A stretch of 64,000 bases of DNA from Gymnorhina tibicen (GCA_013399875.1 VXAZ01008127.1:430456-494455); one strand, 5' to 3'; counted from the first letter of the stretch, positions 1 through 13,128 are shown. A program made the numbers and translations. The notes: generated by a model from the sequence alone, not told the origin.

Positions 1-2720
1 CAACCTGCTCAGAGGAGACCCAGCCAGTCTAGCAGGAAGTAAGAGTGAACCCTGAAAAGTCTTTGCCATGGCATTCTTAGGATCAAGACCCCCACATTAA
101 GAATATGCTGCCACTGTGTGTCCATTGATTACAAGGTTTGCAGTTTAAATTAGAGTATGAGAGCTTTTAACAGCACTGACACAATGAAGAAAGAGGTGGA
201 TATGATCTCCCAGGTATACGAAGGACATTCTTTTCCTGTACATTGTGGTTTAACTACACAGCTAAGAGAACCAGAGATTTCTATCCCTGTTCCAGGATTT
301 TTTTATCCCTTAGAAATGAGTAAGAGAAACATCTGGTTTGCACAGGCAGCTCCACAGTGGAAAGGAGAGCATTTGTAGGTCAGCCCTGAGGCTGGACAGT
401 GTGAGCTCTGTTGAAACAGCAGCAGCAGCAGAACCTCTGGAGACTCACTGGATGAACTTTCCCCCTGTATCAAAACCTGGCACCAGCCTGAGCTTCAGTG
501 TGCCCAAAGATCCTTCTCTGATGCATTCTCTGGCTAGTCTGGCTTCCTGCTCTGCACTAAGATTAGCCCTGGGCCAAGCTCTGATATCATTCACATCTCA
601 TCACTCTGATGATGCTAATTTGGGCACCCTGCTATCCACATCTATCAACTTTTTGTGATAAGTGTATTTCTGCTCATTGCAGCTCCCCTTTATCCACAGC
701 CAAGAAAACGCCTCCAGCAACATCTCCAGCAACTCTGGTCCATATGTTTGGGGCTTTTTTTTTAGCTAGTAGCTGTTAATAGAACAAGGGGTAGCTTGGG
801 GATGAAAGAGACCAGAGGGGCACTGCAGAGTCATCTGCAGAGTATCGGATGGACACAGCGATGAACATTATAGCTCATTTCTGGAGCAGAAAGACACCTC
901 ATCTCTGGAGCTTTCCAACACTGAAAACACCTCTGCAACCTTCCCGTCACTCCCGGCAGGAGCCCCAGGTACCTGCAGCCTGGATGAACAGAAGGCACTG
1001 AAAATGCATTTCTGTTCCCAGAGGCAGCAGCTGATGTCCTGTTCCCGTGGGGAGAAGAGAACGGGGCAGTCTCGTCCACCAACGTGGCTCTTCCTGCTCC
1101 TCACGGGGAAGGCTCAGGGCACGTCAGGGCATTCCTCTGCAAATCTGAAAGCAGATCTTTCAGGGCTGCTCTCTCTCTCTCCCCCAGGAATGGATCCCTA
1201 ACCTGACCTCACCTTACGGCAGAGACCACCACTGTGAAATAAAACACGACTTTTGAAGCTGTGTTTTTATGATCTATGAAATCACCCGGACCTTTTGGGT
1301 AAATAAATTCTGGCTGTGAAGCTGACCTCTTAGCTTCTAGCAGATCAGCAAAGCCTCAGGGTTTTTCATTAGGCTTCAATGACATCTAAAAATCCCTGTT
1401 TTCTAGTCTTTCTTAAAAATCCCTAGGAAGTAAAGTCTCATGGTAAGTTTTTCTTCAAATATCAACTGGAGATACAAGTTCAATAAGTGTAATATCTTAA
1501 CTGCAGAGTGCCAGAGGCAAGCAGCGCCATTCACATGAGGATTTTGCAATGTTGTTTCACTGTGCTGCCTATGTTGTCTCTAAAATACTCTGTCTTAAAG
1601 GTTGGCTTCACAGCTCCAACTGATTTCAGTCACCAAACAAGTGAGGAACAGCCTAGGCCCAGGGAAAACATCAGATTTCCTTCCTCAGCCACCTCTGTTG
1701 TTGGTCACCAAAGCCCAATTTGGCATCAACTGAGGGGCCACAAATAGGACCAATAATGGATTAACGACATAGAGAGGAAGGACAAAGGTAAAAATCAGAT
1801 GCTGAAGAGGTCATCCAATGAAGAATGCCTTCAGTGAAAAGGAAAAGCAATATATCAATCCTGGCATTTCTTACAGGCAATATTCCAGCACGCTAGAAGG
1901 TGCAAAACTGAAATCCAAAGAATCATGCAATTAAGCTGCAGAACTGACTAATACAGGAAGTTCTTCAGGCTACAGACTCAGCAAGAATCAATACAAGTTT
2001 TTATATTACTTATTAACACAAAAAAAAACACGTAAGAATACTAGAGCAGATATCAAACCCACCTAGACTTTTTTCTCAGGAAGCTTGAGACACAGTCCTG
2101 TCCCGGAGACAGGATACAAAACTGTACAGGTCTGACTAGTCCAACACGATCAACTGTGGCATGAGGTTTTCAAGAAAGACTTGATTACAGTGAGAGGTCT
2201 AGTGACAGGCAAGACCAGAAAGAGCATTCCATGATCAAGGGACAAAACCTCCAAATATACTCTGCAGACCGATTTCTAGCACCTCTCTATCTCCAGAAAA
2301 TGGATAACATTACTTGTAGAGAAAAAGTCCAGCTGTTGCCAATTATAACCCAGCATATCTGTGTCTTCCAAAAAAAATGTGATTGAATACCTCATATAAA
2401 TCATGACTTTTCTGAAGTCAGTGCCAATTTGCCGCTGCCCAGACTGAACAGGGCTGTGTTTTGGTCTGGTCAGATTACAGTAGGTGTTGTCCCCCTATGC
2501 TCCTCAAGCACTTTGGAATTCAAACACATTGACACCAACCAAGAAATCTCATCCATTGGCTTCCCTTGTGCTTGAATCAGCCTCCACACCTCCTCCTCTG
2601 ATGGAAGGGACACGCAGCAAATCCTTTCCCCTCCCTACACGAGCACTTGGTTCACATTAACTGTAAAACACAAGATTACAGAGGAGTGATTCACAGGGAA
2701 AGGCAGAGAAGGAGGAATGG
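1..2720. other. Unique non-coding stretch, nothing recognised
   Basis: Short, mutually overlapping open frames occur on both strands with no recognisable domain. I see no CR1 terminus, LTR or tandem repeat. Scattered AATAAA hexamers near 1238 and 1302 are expected by chance in sequence of this composition. Confidence 0.6.
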
Positions 2721-2729
2721 CAGCTCTCA

Positions 2730-2921
2730 TGCAGCAAAGTCTTTATTAGGAGACCGGGGGCGAGGAGGTTGTCTGGAACACACCCAGACCTTGTGGGATC
2801 CATCTTTCAGCCTGATGTAACCGAGCACGCCCATGTGCCAGCTGGTTTGTGTAAAGTCCCTGCTGTTGCCCTCCAGCCATTCCTCCAGCCCCTGGTATGA
2901 CACTTTCCCAGCTTGCTGAGC
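2730..2921 (-). other. Possible degraded coding fragment or terminal exon, unidentified
   Basis: A 64-codon open stretch on the minus strand lies between stop codons at 2924-2922 and 2729-2727. It has more amino-acid-like texture than surrounding frames: an acidic and aromatic segment (LEEWLEG), then hydrophobic-basic GYIRLKDGSHKVWVCSRQ, then a proline/arginine-rich tail. The GY...KVWV.SR pattern is loosely like the small beta-barrel at the end of some retroviral integrases, which would make it an old endogenous retrovirus scrap, but the match is weak. A host gene's last exon is the alternative. No convincing splice acceptor with a pyrimidine tract precedes it, and a different frame is open for longer (75 codons from 2973). 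Chance is quite possible. Confidence 0.17.
2742..2747 (-). terminator. Candidate polyadenylation signal AATAAA
   Basis: The minus strand reads TCTCCTAATAAAGACTTTGC here, and in one frame the stop codons TAA TAA overlap the hexamer, an arrangement seen in compact vertebrate mRNAs. A GT-rich downstream element is not obvious. The same 12-mer TCTCCTAATAAA recurs on the minus strand at 54772-54783, which may mean both are 3' ends of one repeat family rather than host genes. Confidence 0.25.
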
Positions 2922-3429
2922 TCACTTCCCCTTGGAAGCAGGAGTTTTGATGAAGTGGAGCAATGGTAACCACATGGCCTTAGTCACCCTCACCAGGTCA
3001 TCTGCTCCAGCAGGCGTCTGCTCAGGGGATGCAGGATTTCACACATTGGCTCGTAAGGCCCCAGCAGAAAAATAATAGACACTGGGGATGGAGTGCACCT
3101 TGCTGCCTGCATAATTTGGGGGTTTGGTTGGGTTTTTTTTTTCCTAAAGGTCTTCATAGTCAATTTTCCTTCTGTTTTCGTTTGTTGACTCAGCTGCACT
3201 CACAGCCCAAGGCGATGGATCTGGCCTGGCAGGGCCTTCATTCCTGCAGCTCTGTTGCTGGTAACAGCTGGGATCACTGCAGGTCTGAGGGTCTTCAGGT
3301 TCTGATTTAAGCAGAGAAAATAAAAAAAAACCCCAGACTGCAGGCTAAAAACATCTCAGCCACGTAACACTGCCATGTGTAGGATTTCCTCTTTTCCTCC
3401 ACCCATATGTTCTTTAAGTCATTGAAGTT

Positions 3430-3777
3430 TGTTCAGCCTAAAGAAGAGGAGATTGAGGGGAGACCTCATTGTCATCTTCAATAGCCTCACGAGGGGCAGT
3501 GGAGGGCCAGGGACTCTCATGACCCTGTGGTAGGATGGCCTGAAGCTGATTTAGGGGAGGTTTAAGTTGAACAGCAGGAAAAAGTTTTTCACCCAGAGGG
3601 TGGTTGAGCACTGGGACAGTGGTCACGGCCCCAAGACTGCCAGAGCACTAGGAGCTGTACAGACAATGGTCTCAGGCACAGGGTGGGATTGCTGGGGTGT
3701 CCTGTGCAGGGCCAGGAGCTGGACTGGATGATCCTGATGGGTCCCATCCAGCTCAGCCTCTTCTATGATTCCATGAT
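3430..3777 (+). mobile_element. CR1 LINE, 5'-truncated 3' end
   Basis: About 350 bp match the remembered 3' portion of avian CR1 in order: the 'gttcagccta aagaagagga' opening, the 'gggagacctcatt' block, the 'ttcacccagagggtgg' block, the 'gagctggactggatgatcct' block and the terminal 'ttctatgatt' followed by a near copy of the octamer. CR1 inserts by target-primed reverse transcription and is usually 5'-truncated, as here. Several mismatches and a few small indels against the consensus suggest an old copy. No reverse-transcriptase coding remains. Confidence 0.9.
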
Positions 3778-6700
3778 AAAAAAAAGGAAGATCAGGAGAT
3801 GGTTGATAGCCTAACCAGAGCTATGCTGTGGAACTGAGGAGCAGTTACTAGGGTTAAAGAACTATTTGTTATTAGTTAACAGGTAATCTGCTGTTCTCTG
3901 CCTTATCAATGGCACATCTTGGACATTACTCTAACCACGCCTTACTATCACCTTCTATTTTTGAGACATACCCCCTCCCAAAATAAAACTTGACTGACAT
4001 TTGACTGCAGGTGTTATATGAAGCTACTCTCTGTACAGACTTTAGCTGCAAATTATTCCCATCCTGCTCCATTGTCACGGCCTTAATTTAAGAAGGGTTG
4101 CAAATTCCAGGAGTACTTTCTGCACCAAAATGTTCCTGCTAGTCACCCTCGCAAAGGAACCATTCGAGCCTCAGAAACCAAAAATGGTGGGCTGAAAACA
4201 AGGACAGACGTGGAAAATATCTGAAATCCTCTCATTAACTCTCCTCCCAGGACCTGATGAGATCCTTCATATCCAGAAGACTCTGGTGAATGACAGCTTC
4301 CAACGTGTACAACATTAATACGTGGCTGGTGTAACTCTCCCTGAGTCACTTCTGCCCTAACACTTTCCCCTGTGAGCTCTGCAGGTGGGACACACACAAT
4401 TTAGGGGTACAGAACGACTATTTATTGGTCAATATCCCCCGTAGTTTTCTAGGAGTTACATCCTACCAGGATAAGTATTAGCACACGCTGTGAGTTTCTG
4501 CTGGCCAAGGTGGAAATGTGTTCCCCTTCTTCACGCAGGCTGATTGCTAGTCTTCACAGTTGCTGTCTTATTCTACATTTTTCCTTGCAGTTTTATAACT
4601 TTCTTTTTTTTTTTATATATCTTTTCATGTCAACAGTTGTTTCCCTCTTGAATCCTTAAGTCATTATCTCAACAATGACTCTCTGTTTTCCCTTTTCCTA
4701 CCTTGCATGCCTTTAGCCGATGGACTTTCTCACAGCTCAGAAACAATTTTCTCAGCAAAACAGAGCCAAGGTCACACAGCTGCGCCCCTCCAAACCAGGC
4801 CTTGGGTCTGAGAGAGCTGAATTCCTGGGCTGCAGGTTACACTGGGTCATCTTGGCAACCCAGGGCTCGTTTTCCTGGCTTAAAAAGATCTCTGCCGATT
4901 CCCAGGGCAGAAATCTTACGCGGCCATTTGAACGCTCGGTTTGAAGCACGAGCAGCCAGGACAGAGCCCCAGGGGCCAGACTAAGGCCAGGTTAAATCCC
5001 ACAGCAGCATGTGTGTGTCCCAGCACACGAGGGAGAGCCTGACACAGACCCAGCCACCAGACCCACAAGCGGCATGTGCTGGTGACACCACCAGTGAGAC
5101 ATTCCCAAAAAAAAAAAGAAAAAAAGACATCATTATGTCCTCAAGGCTTAAATGTGTTGAGTGGGGAAGGATGTGTTGTTGCCATTGGAGAACAGCAGCC
5201 ACTGAGCACCCCTGAGGTCAGTAGTTGCTGCCTGGATGCATTTCTTTCAAGGAAAAAGGCAGAAGGAAGAGGGGCTGAGCTCTCACAGAGTTCTGTCCTT
5301 CGAAACAACAGCTGGGAATTCACCCCCAGGAGTGCTGTGCTGAGCCTCACTGCACCTCGAAGGCCATCACTGCATCTGCGTAGGAAATTGCTGCTCTAGA
5401 TGAGGGCCAGGGGATACCTACCCCAAAACAGGATGGGTGTGAGCCAGGAACGAGCATCATTTTTACATTTAGTCAAGTGGAAAGCTCTCAACAAAGCATG
5501 GGGAGAATGGATTCATGGGAAAACTTTGATGGAAGTGAAATGGGTTTGAAAAGCTCTAACCCTCCCTGCCAAATAGGAATTTTTACCAAAAATACTTTGA
5601 CCCTTTACATACACACACACACAAACACAAATATTTCGCAATAGCAAGGTAATGTCTCAGCAAAATTTTGCTTCAACACAACCAATCGGCTAACGAGAAG
5701 CAATTTTGATACACAGTTCTCCATCAGCCCTGTCCAACAGATTACATGTTAAGAATAAGGGTGGATAAAACAAACTTTCTTCCTTCTGAGCATCGGTGGA
5801 ACCAGCACAAAACAAACTCCATCATCATTTCTCACCCTATCCCCCAGATCAGCCAAACAATTAAGTGCAAGTAGCAGCCATCATGGCTTCAATCTTCATC
5901 ACCTGTGAACTAGTCCATGAGTTTTTGTGAGCCAGTCCATGACTTCATTCCTCAAAGCTGCTCACCCCAGAGCTGGAATGAATAATTTTCATCCAATAGA
6001 CCATTCACACCCGTGTGGTCGCCCTTCATTACCCAAGCGTGAGACTGCCCGTACGGGTCACACAATATCATTTCTACTGCCTTAGTGGATCATAAACTAA
6101 ATTCTAAAGACAGAAAGGAAGAAACAATCCTTCTGTTCGTGCAGGAGTACTCTGTCCTTGCAGAGGACAAGAAGAAAGAACTCCAAAACAAGGCATACAA
6201 GTAGGAAAGCATTCTTGTATCTGCTTGAACGGCCAGAGATAATTAGGAGGATCAGCCCTAGGCAAGACAACTGATGCCATTACTGAAAGAGATGCAGGCA
6301 TAGACTTTGCCTTATGACAATGAGAAATCCACCTAAAGACAACTAAAAATGTCTAAAGAGCCCAGGATATCCTGTAGAAAATATCAAGATGATTGGACTC
6401 CAGCATGATAACATCCCTAAACAAATGCAGTTTAGATTGTCGTTAAGAACAGGTTATCATCCAAGGTGTTAAAACATTACAGTATATTTAACCAGTGGAG
6501 TTATTTGTACCTTTACGCATGCATCCTTCTGTCCTGGGGGTCTCTTTGGTGGTCATGGACCCGAGTTACAGCTGGCACACTCCAGCTGGCAGGGCACTGG
6601 GGCTGGTGAACTTCTCCTCCTTACACGACGGGCATTGTGCAGCTCCCCAGGCCAGCGGCTTTTGAAGGACAAGCATGACGTGAGCTCACCAGGTGTAGAC

Positions 6701-6804
6701 AGTTTATCACCTGGTAACAATCCCATTGCCAGGCTTCCCACGGCTCCTAGCAGGGTGGATACCTTCTACTGCATTTCCTGTCCTTGGAAAGGTTCGTCTT
6801 TAGC
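3778..6804. other. Unique non-coding stretch
   Basis: No gene or clear transposon seen. A short A-rich run at 5107-5127 and a small CpG cluster near 4918-4955 are the only compositional marks. The words 'ccaaggtcacacagct' near 4767 resemble MIR SINE tails but are too short to call. Confidence 0.55.
5609..5628 (+). repeat. (AC)n microsatellite
   Basis: A short dinucleotide run (acacacacacacaca with one interruption) in otherwise unique DNA; probably variable between individuals. Confidence 0.85.
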
Positions 6805-6909
6805 AGCTTTCAGGCAGAGAATGCTCCCAGGTGGAGAGGGATACAGGTGGTGCCAGGTAATGCAAGCTGTATTCCCATCCACCTGGAAGCATTCCCAGCT
6901 GGAAGCTTG
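6805..6909. repeat. Imperfect inverted repeat (hairpin)
   Basis: The left arm core 6819-6846 is the reverse complement of 6867-6894 at 24 of 28 positions, separated by a 20-base loop. Weaker pairing with a few gaps extends both arms outward to about 6805 and 6909. As a consequence the two strands encode similar short peptides here (MLPGG... with ...STW.HS). It could be a small MITE-like element, a microRNA-like hairpin, or a quasi-palindrome made by template switching. No target-site duplication is evident. Confidence 0.7.
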
Positions 6910-9751
6910 ACATTAAAATGTCACTCCTAGTCCTACAGCAGAGCTGGAAGGAAGCTGGCCCATGGAAAAGTAAGTTGCTAATACACCTGCTCCAGATGAG
7001 AGCATCAAGATTTAAATAGGCACCACATTTGCATAATACCCTTGAGATAAGCAGCACTACAGCAAAGCCTTGCAATACATGAAGGATTTATTTTGTGTCT
7101 TACCCATTTCTGTATTCCAGAAGAGGCCATTCATCATTGTGCCAATACTTCAGAGATTTCCCTGAAAGCTCCAACAGCTCTAGATTATCAAGGAATTATA
7201 TATTTTCCCCCGCTGAATAATCATTCCCAGAAGCCTGCGAGGAAAAATAAAAATCACATTTTCATCATGCAGGCTAATGACACTGCAAGAGATGACATTC
7301 ACTTTTAATGACTACCCAAAGACACTGAAACCTCTCTTTTTGACCAGCTGAATGGATTTGTTCATTACTGCTTCATTTCCATCTAGATACACACTAAACA
7401 TCTTACAGGGCAGCTCTTCCTCAATGCCCTGGCTACACAGGACTTCTACAAAAACAAAAAATCCCCAGAGTTGTTCCACTATCACTGCAATGAGAGATTC
7501 GTCCCAATTCAGGAATAGGGAATGGATATTCCTGTTCTTACTGCCTCAACACTCAGCCTCCTGTGCACGGGGTCCTACCCCCTCTGCCACTCTGGGGACC
7601 CCACACCCACACCTTGGCAAACCCAGGCTAACCCTTGCCTGAACACAGGGATCCCTGAAAATTCACCATTGCCTTCCTTGGCACTTGAGCTGGCCGGCAA
7701 GGAACACGCCCAGCAGTTGGAAGCTGGACAGTGGAAATGCATTTAATCCATTAGGCACGACCGTTTCGTTCACCAGTACAGCATCAGAGGAATCTGGGAA
7801 AGCCAACAAAAGCTCAAACTTGTGGACAGGTGGGATATTTAGAGAGGTAGAAGCTTGCATTGCAGCGGTTTGAGGGCTTAACTCCCTTAAGCTCCTCCTG
7901 AGACTGCCAGGCTCAGATATATGGTGATGAGGCCATAAAACTTTCCTGTTGAGACTAATGTATTGATCAATCCAGAAGCTACATGAAATTTGTCCCATCT
8001 GGAGAGAATTCTGTATGAGATATCTTGCCGTCAGTAGTCTGTGATAGCCTTTAAACCTCCAGCCCCTGCTTTGATATACATGTGGTTTAACTCAATCTGT
8101 TTCCCTCAAACAGAAAAGTGAACACATCTGGCAGCGATGTTTAGACTGGGAAAACCTTTTGATAAGGGGAAAGAGGTTTTTGTATATCAAAAAAGCCCCG
8201 TACCATCACTGCTGGAATCAGTGGAACTTATTGCTGTCTTATTCCTTTGCTCTGAATCTTCTGCTCTTCTGCAAAGAGACCCTTAGAAAGTAGACACCAT
8301 GTTTATGGTTTAAATGGATGCAGTCACGGATCACGGACAAAAAGCATGCCCAAATGTCAATACTATGATCACTCTTGCTTGCAGTACCTGTTAACACTTA
8401 AAAAAACACCTTCAAAGACCAGTAAATAAATATACACAGTGACTCAAAGGAGGAAGCCAGTGCAGGATGTGGAACCACTTCAGGAGCTTCCTTGCTCTTC
8501 TGCTTTCAGCCTGAGTGATAAAATCAACTTGTTAGTATGGATCTTCTGACCTTGCTGCAAGACCATGGGCCTGTCTCTGCCACCCAGACCAGTGACTTCT
8601 GAGCCCAGTGACCTTCATCACCCAGTGCCATCAGACCAGCCACAGTGCAGAGCTTTCAAAAGCACAACAGGCATGAAGATATGTGCTGAAAGACCTCATG
8701 AGACAGCTTGTAGCACAAGCCAAATCCTTATCAAGCACCAAGGAATGCCAAGGAAAGATATCATGGTTTGAGTGCCCACAGCTATGGGAACTGTTTCCTG
8801 CGGTGGGCACCAAAGAACCCAGTCCCAGAACTATTCACAAATCCGAGTCAAATCCAGCAAGCCATTGCTTGCGATCTGTGAACAGCAGCATTTCGCACAG
8901 CCACCTTCCATGCGGGACCTGCCTGTTTTTGTCACAAGCTGAGACGTCTCTGAAAGCACACAGAGGTGGAACAAAGGGGCCCGAACCAGTGCAGCGCACA
9001 GTCAGGCACAGGACGGATCCCAGCTCCTCAGCCCGCCCCATCCCACAGCCCAAGCTGGATGACTTCATCCCTTCTCACCGCACAGAGCCCCGCTGGGCTG
9101 GTTAGCAGGACAGATGTGCACTGGTTTACAGCAGGAAGGCTCTTTGGTAGAGCAACAATGAGAAGTAGAATCATTTTTTAAATGAAAACTGATCCAAACC
9201 TGACAGGGATGCCAACAGAGACTGAGAATCCCAGAGGAGAGGGCTTGCTTGGGAGATTTGTGGAATTTCCTGCTTCTGGACCAATTAGAAATAGTGCAAG
9301 ATCATAACAATATATTCTGATGACAGTGCACCATGTCACTCATCGTTTTGGCCTGAAAATTGGAATTAGAGATGAAATAATGGGAAGAAGAAACTTTTTT
9401 TCACACTTGCAAGGTTTCCTCAAAGACTCTTCAGGGAGATAGGAGTGTTGTTCTTCCATCTGTATTCTCTCACCCATCCCATCTTTATAGACGCTCACCT
9501 GGCAAATTACATCTGTTTCTGGAACATGTTCTCAGGAATTTGAGTAAAGGATATTATGGTTATAAATGAGAACATCCACACTGCCTGGCAGACAGTGCAC
9601 TCACTGCGTTCAAAGAATTAATCAACACATCTCAGAGAGCCTCAGGAAAAAAAAGGGAAATTCAGGGGGTCATTGATCCCTGTGGATTAGGTATTTCACA
9701 CTGTTAAAATTTCCGGTCACCTCGTAATCTTTCATGCACCGAGGCCATCAA
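6910..9751. other. Unique non-coding stretch
   Basis: Nothing recognised. The longest open frame, 140 codons at 8683-9105 on the plus strand, overlaps open frames in other registers on both strands and has no recognisable domain. Confidence 0.55.
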
Positions 9752-9838
9752 TAGCCCTGGGAGATAAGGAAGAACTGTTATCCCACTCTTCTGATGGGGG
9801 AACCAAGAGATGTAGAACACAAAGCAAGACCTTGACCG
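9752..9838 (-). mobile_element. MIR-like SINE remnant
   Basis: Read on the minus strand this aligns in order with the remembered 3' half of MIR. On the plus strand the words are 'agccctgggagataagg', 'ctgttatccca', 'tgatgggggaacc', 'gagatgtagaacacaaagcaagacctt', matching the reverse complement of the MIR tail (ccctatgaggtagg ... attatcccca ... gatgaggaaac ... cacagagaggttaag). Divergence is high, as expected for an element family that predates the amniote split. Confidence 0.45.
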
Positions 9839-10176
9839 CTGGCTTTATAAACTCTTGGTGGATACCTTCACGCTGGGCAAGGCTTCCTCTGAGTTCTGTT
9901 GAAACCTGATGAGCCCTAAATCTGTCACTGCCTCACTTTTTGAGCTGGGAGGGGTGGTTTGTGCTGACTAAGCTGCCTTTCCCCACCCATTCCACCCTGC
10001 ACATTGCAGTTTCCAACTCTGACAGCGCCACGGTTCCTTCTGCTCTGCAGTCCAAGCAAAGACTCACGTCTGGAGTGTTTGCACTGCATACCCACATAAC
10101 AAAAGGAAGGCCCACAGCCTCCAAGACCCCGTGGCACTGCTGAATCACCCATAAGAAAGAAATTTTTAATGCCTAA

Positions 10177-10370
10177 GGTGGTGAAACACTGCTAGGAAAG
10201 AGGTTGCCCAGAGAAGCTGTGGCTGCCCAGTCCCTGGAAACATCCAAGTCCGGGTTGGGTGGGGCTTGGAGCAACCTGGTCGAGTGGAAGGTGTCCCTGC
10301 CCATGGCAGGGGCTTGGACTGCATGACCTCTACGTCCCTTCCAACCCAAACTGTTCTGTGATCCTGTGAT
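10177..10370 (+). mobile_element. CR1 LINE 3' end
   Basis: Clear CR1 tail: 'gaggttgcccagagaagctg', 'ccctggaaacatccaagtcc', 'gcttggagcaacctgg', 'ggtgtccctgcccatggcag', then 'cttccaacccaaactgttct' and a double 'gtgatcctgtgat' end. The 5' part of the element is missing. Better preserved than the copies near 57.4 and 62.5 kb, so probably a younger subfamily. Confidence 0.92.
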
Positions 10371-13041
10371 CTAACTTCACGGCTGGAAAAAGGGATGATG
10401 CCCATAGGAAAGGTAGCTGGGAAACGGATGAGGGCAGCCAACAGCATTTATACAGCCCACTCCTCACCTGTGTCTGAGAGGCCCTCAGGAATGCGAGAGG
10501 CTGGGAATGGGCTCCAGGCCAGATGAATTGTCCTGGCAGGCCAGATGCTGCTCGTGAGCCAGACACTGGGCAGCCCAGCTTGAGACTATTAAACAGCAAA
10601 ATCTCATCACTGTTTATGGCCCAGTCCGGGTTCACACGCAAGCCCTGTATCCCAATCTTCTGACCCAAATGTAGGCAGCAGGTTTTCAAAATCTGGACTC
10701 AAGCCCAGAAGAGAATTTTCAAGCTCTAGCCACCTTTTTTTACTGGTGCTTTTGCATTTCTGATGTCAATATCATTTTAGGTAATAATATGTTTCAAGTC
10801 AATTCACTGTCTGGCCTTCATACACACACAAAGTCTGACAGGCAAATAAAGAAAAGAAACATACATTTGATAGATTTAAAAGCTGTTTCCATTTGGATTT
10901 CCTTTTAATAGAAACATTCTGTTGATCTTTGGTTTTGTGGAAGTTGAGGGTGCTGGATTTTTTTAATAGAAAGTAATTCAGGGGCCAAATTTGCCTTAAT
11001 GGGGTCCTGTCAGTCCCTTCAAATACCGCCTTGGAAAACTGCAATTAAAAAAGTATTTCAAAACAACAGGACAGACACTAAGTGGAAAGGGTAGATTGTA
11101 GAAATAGCCTCCTTTTTGCAAATTCTGCATGACAGAAACATGCATTTAAAATACAGAGGCAAGCAAAAGAAAACAGAGAAGCTTCATAGGCAGAGGTCAT
11201 ATGGGGCCTGAATAACCCAGAAGTGGTTGCCATCCAGGGTTTGAGAAGAACACTGCCTGCCTGGGCTAGAAGTTCAAACCCATGAAGACACAGTGACCAA
11301 AACAACATAGGAAAGCTAACCCTGATGGGCAAGTACAAAAATATGTACAGGTACACTTTTGCTTACACAATTCAACATTTCAAAGTCAGTCTTTGATAAC
11401 AGAGTAACACACCCATCATGTCAGCGTCACTACAGCAAAAGCCTCTCTGACAAAAAAATAAAGGTCCCTAAGGACTAGAATACCAATTCTAATGTCCAAG
11501 GGTTTATAAAACATCTGATGGGGGAATGGGTTTACAGATAGAGAAAACTGCTGGATTTATTACAATTGTTACTGAAACACTTTATTTTGATAGATCTGTG
11601 CTAGCACAAGTACCTGGCACAGAGCATGATGCCAGTGACGTTGTTTCCATTGCCCTTGCCCTCCCCTTGGAATGGTCCAGCAGAAGCTTTGCTGCTCCAG
11701 AAGGCAGCAGAGCCAAAATCCTCAGCAATGATCTGCCACGGAGAGATGCTCCAGGAGGTCTCCTGGCACGCAGCTGAAGGCTGCACCCACCTCCATCCTT
11801 CACGTGAGCTGCACATCAAACACACACATAAATTAGCAGCAACGGGGTTTCCAGGAGCCAGAGTCCGGCAAATCAGCTCAAGGAAAGAGACTGCCAAATC
11901 TACCAAGCAGGAAGGCTCCCAAACCTGCCTTGAGTTCTGTGCTATTCTTTGATTATACTGACATCTAAAGGTCACCAAATTAACTGTTAAACTTCCTGGC
12001 ACATTCTTTCTGCTTCTGTTTCCCTTATCTGATGTCATCTCTAAAAATCAATGAACATTTGCTACATTGTTAAGAAAAATGGAAAACTGGTGATACATTA
12101 CAGATCTTTCACCGGTTTGGTTTTTAAATAAAAGACTTAACGGGGAAGAAAAAAAAACAGAAGTCTGTCTGTTAGTACCAATATATCCGAAGGATCAAGA
12201 AGGTAATATACTATTTATCATATTTATCAGAACTGTAGACCTGATTCGTGATTTACTTCTGCATTACTCCCTTGGCTTCTAAGAAGGAATTCCAAGTATT
12301 CAGCCGTACAAGAAGAATGAATCTGGCCCATGTATCATAAGTTTCAGCAGTAAATCTTTCTCTTGTAACAATTCCGTGCAAGAGGGGACAGAGCTTTGTT
12401 TGCGCAAGCTGAAATCCCATTTTGTGCCCTGGAACAGCCTGGCATCTCTCTTGATGCCCTGTTCAGTGTTACCAGCCTGCAGGGAAATAAATGGGGAGCC
12501 AAAGAGCAGTTGTCTAAAGCAGCCATCCCACAGGCAGGGACTAGCCAAGTGTTATGCACATTGTCACTTGGTGTCACACAGCAAATGCAGAGGGCTGAGC
12601 TGGACCAACCCAGTGCCCAGGACGGGTAAAAGCAGCTCCACAGCCAACTGGAGCCATGGCAACTGGTGCTGGTGGGGCCAGGGACCAGCTGTCCAGAAAG
12701 GGGGGGTAAGGGGATAAAGCCACAGCCCCATCTTGGTCAGCCCAGAGTCCTCCCACAGGCAACAACCTGGAAAAGCCAGGCAAATCCCCAAGGACCCTTC
12801 AAATGGAAAGGCAGGTCTCAAAAAGGGTTAAACACAGGGCGACTAACTTATTCACATAGAACGTCTCTGAAGGGGGGACATCCAAATGAAACAAGTCGTT
12901 CGCTCAGCCTTAACCCCCCCGCGGCTGCTCCGAAGGACAACGACCCCCTGAGTTTCCTTTCTGCAGCCAAAGCAGAGCCAAGAGCTCAAAGCCGTGCAGT
13001 CCAGGAGCCCCAGACTCTGCCCCCAAGTGCTTTGAACATGT
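10371..13041. other. Unique non-coding stretch
   Basis: No gene or repeat recognised. Open frames of 119 codons (10330-10689, minus) and 145 codons (11601-12038, minus) show no family features and overlap frames in other registers. A small CpG-rich patch lies at 12895-12952. Confidence 0.55.
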
Positions 13042-13128
13042 ATAATATTATTATTATTATTACTATTATCATTATTGTTATTCCTATTAATATTAATATT
13101 GTTATTTTAATAATAATAATAGTAATAG
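13042..13128. repeat. (ATT)n / (AAT)n microsatellite, self-complementary
   Basis: The left half is built of ATT triplets, the right half of AAT triplets, with an AT-rich middle. The halves are therefore largely reverse complements and can fold into a hairpin of roughly 20 bp. Such arrays expand and contract readily. It lies inside a 208-codon open frame (12666-13292), where it would encode an Ile-rich run, which argues that the frame is not real coding sequence. Confidence 0.9.

Noticed and set aside
4760..4830. MIR SINE tail ('ccaaggtcacacagct')
   Set aside because: Only one short word matches; the flanks do not follow the MIR order.
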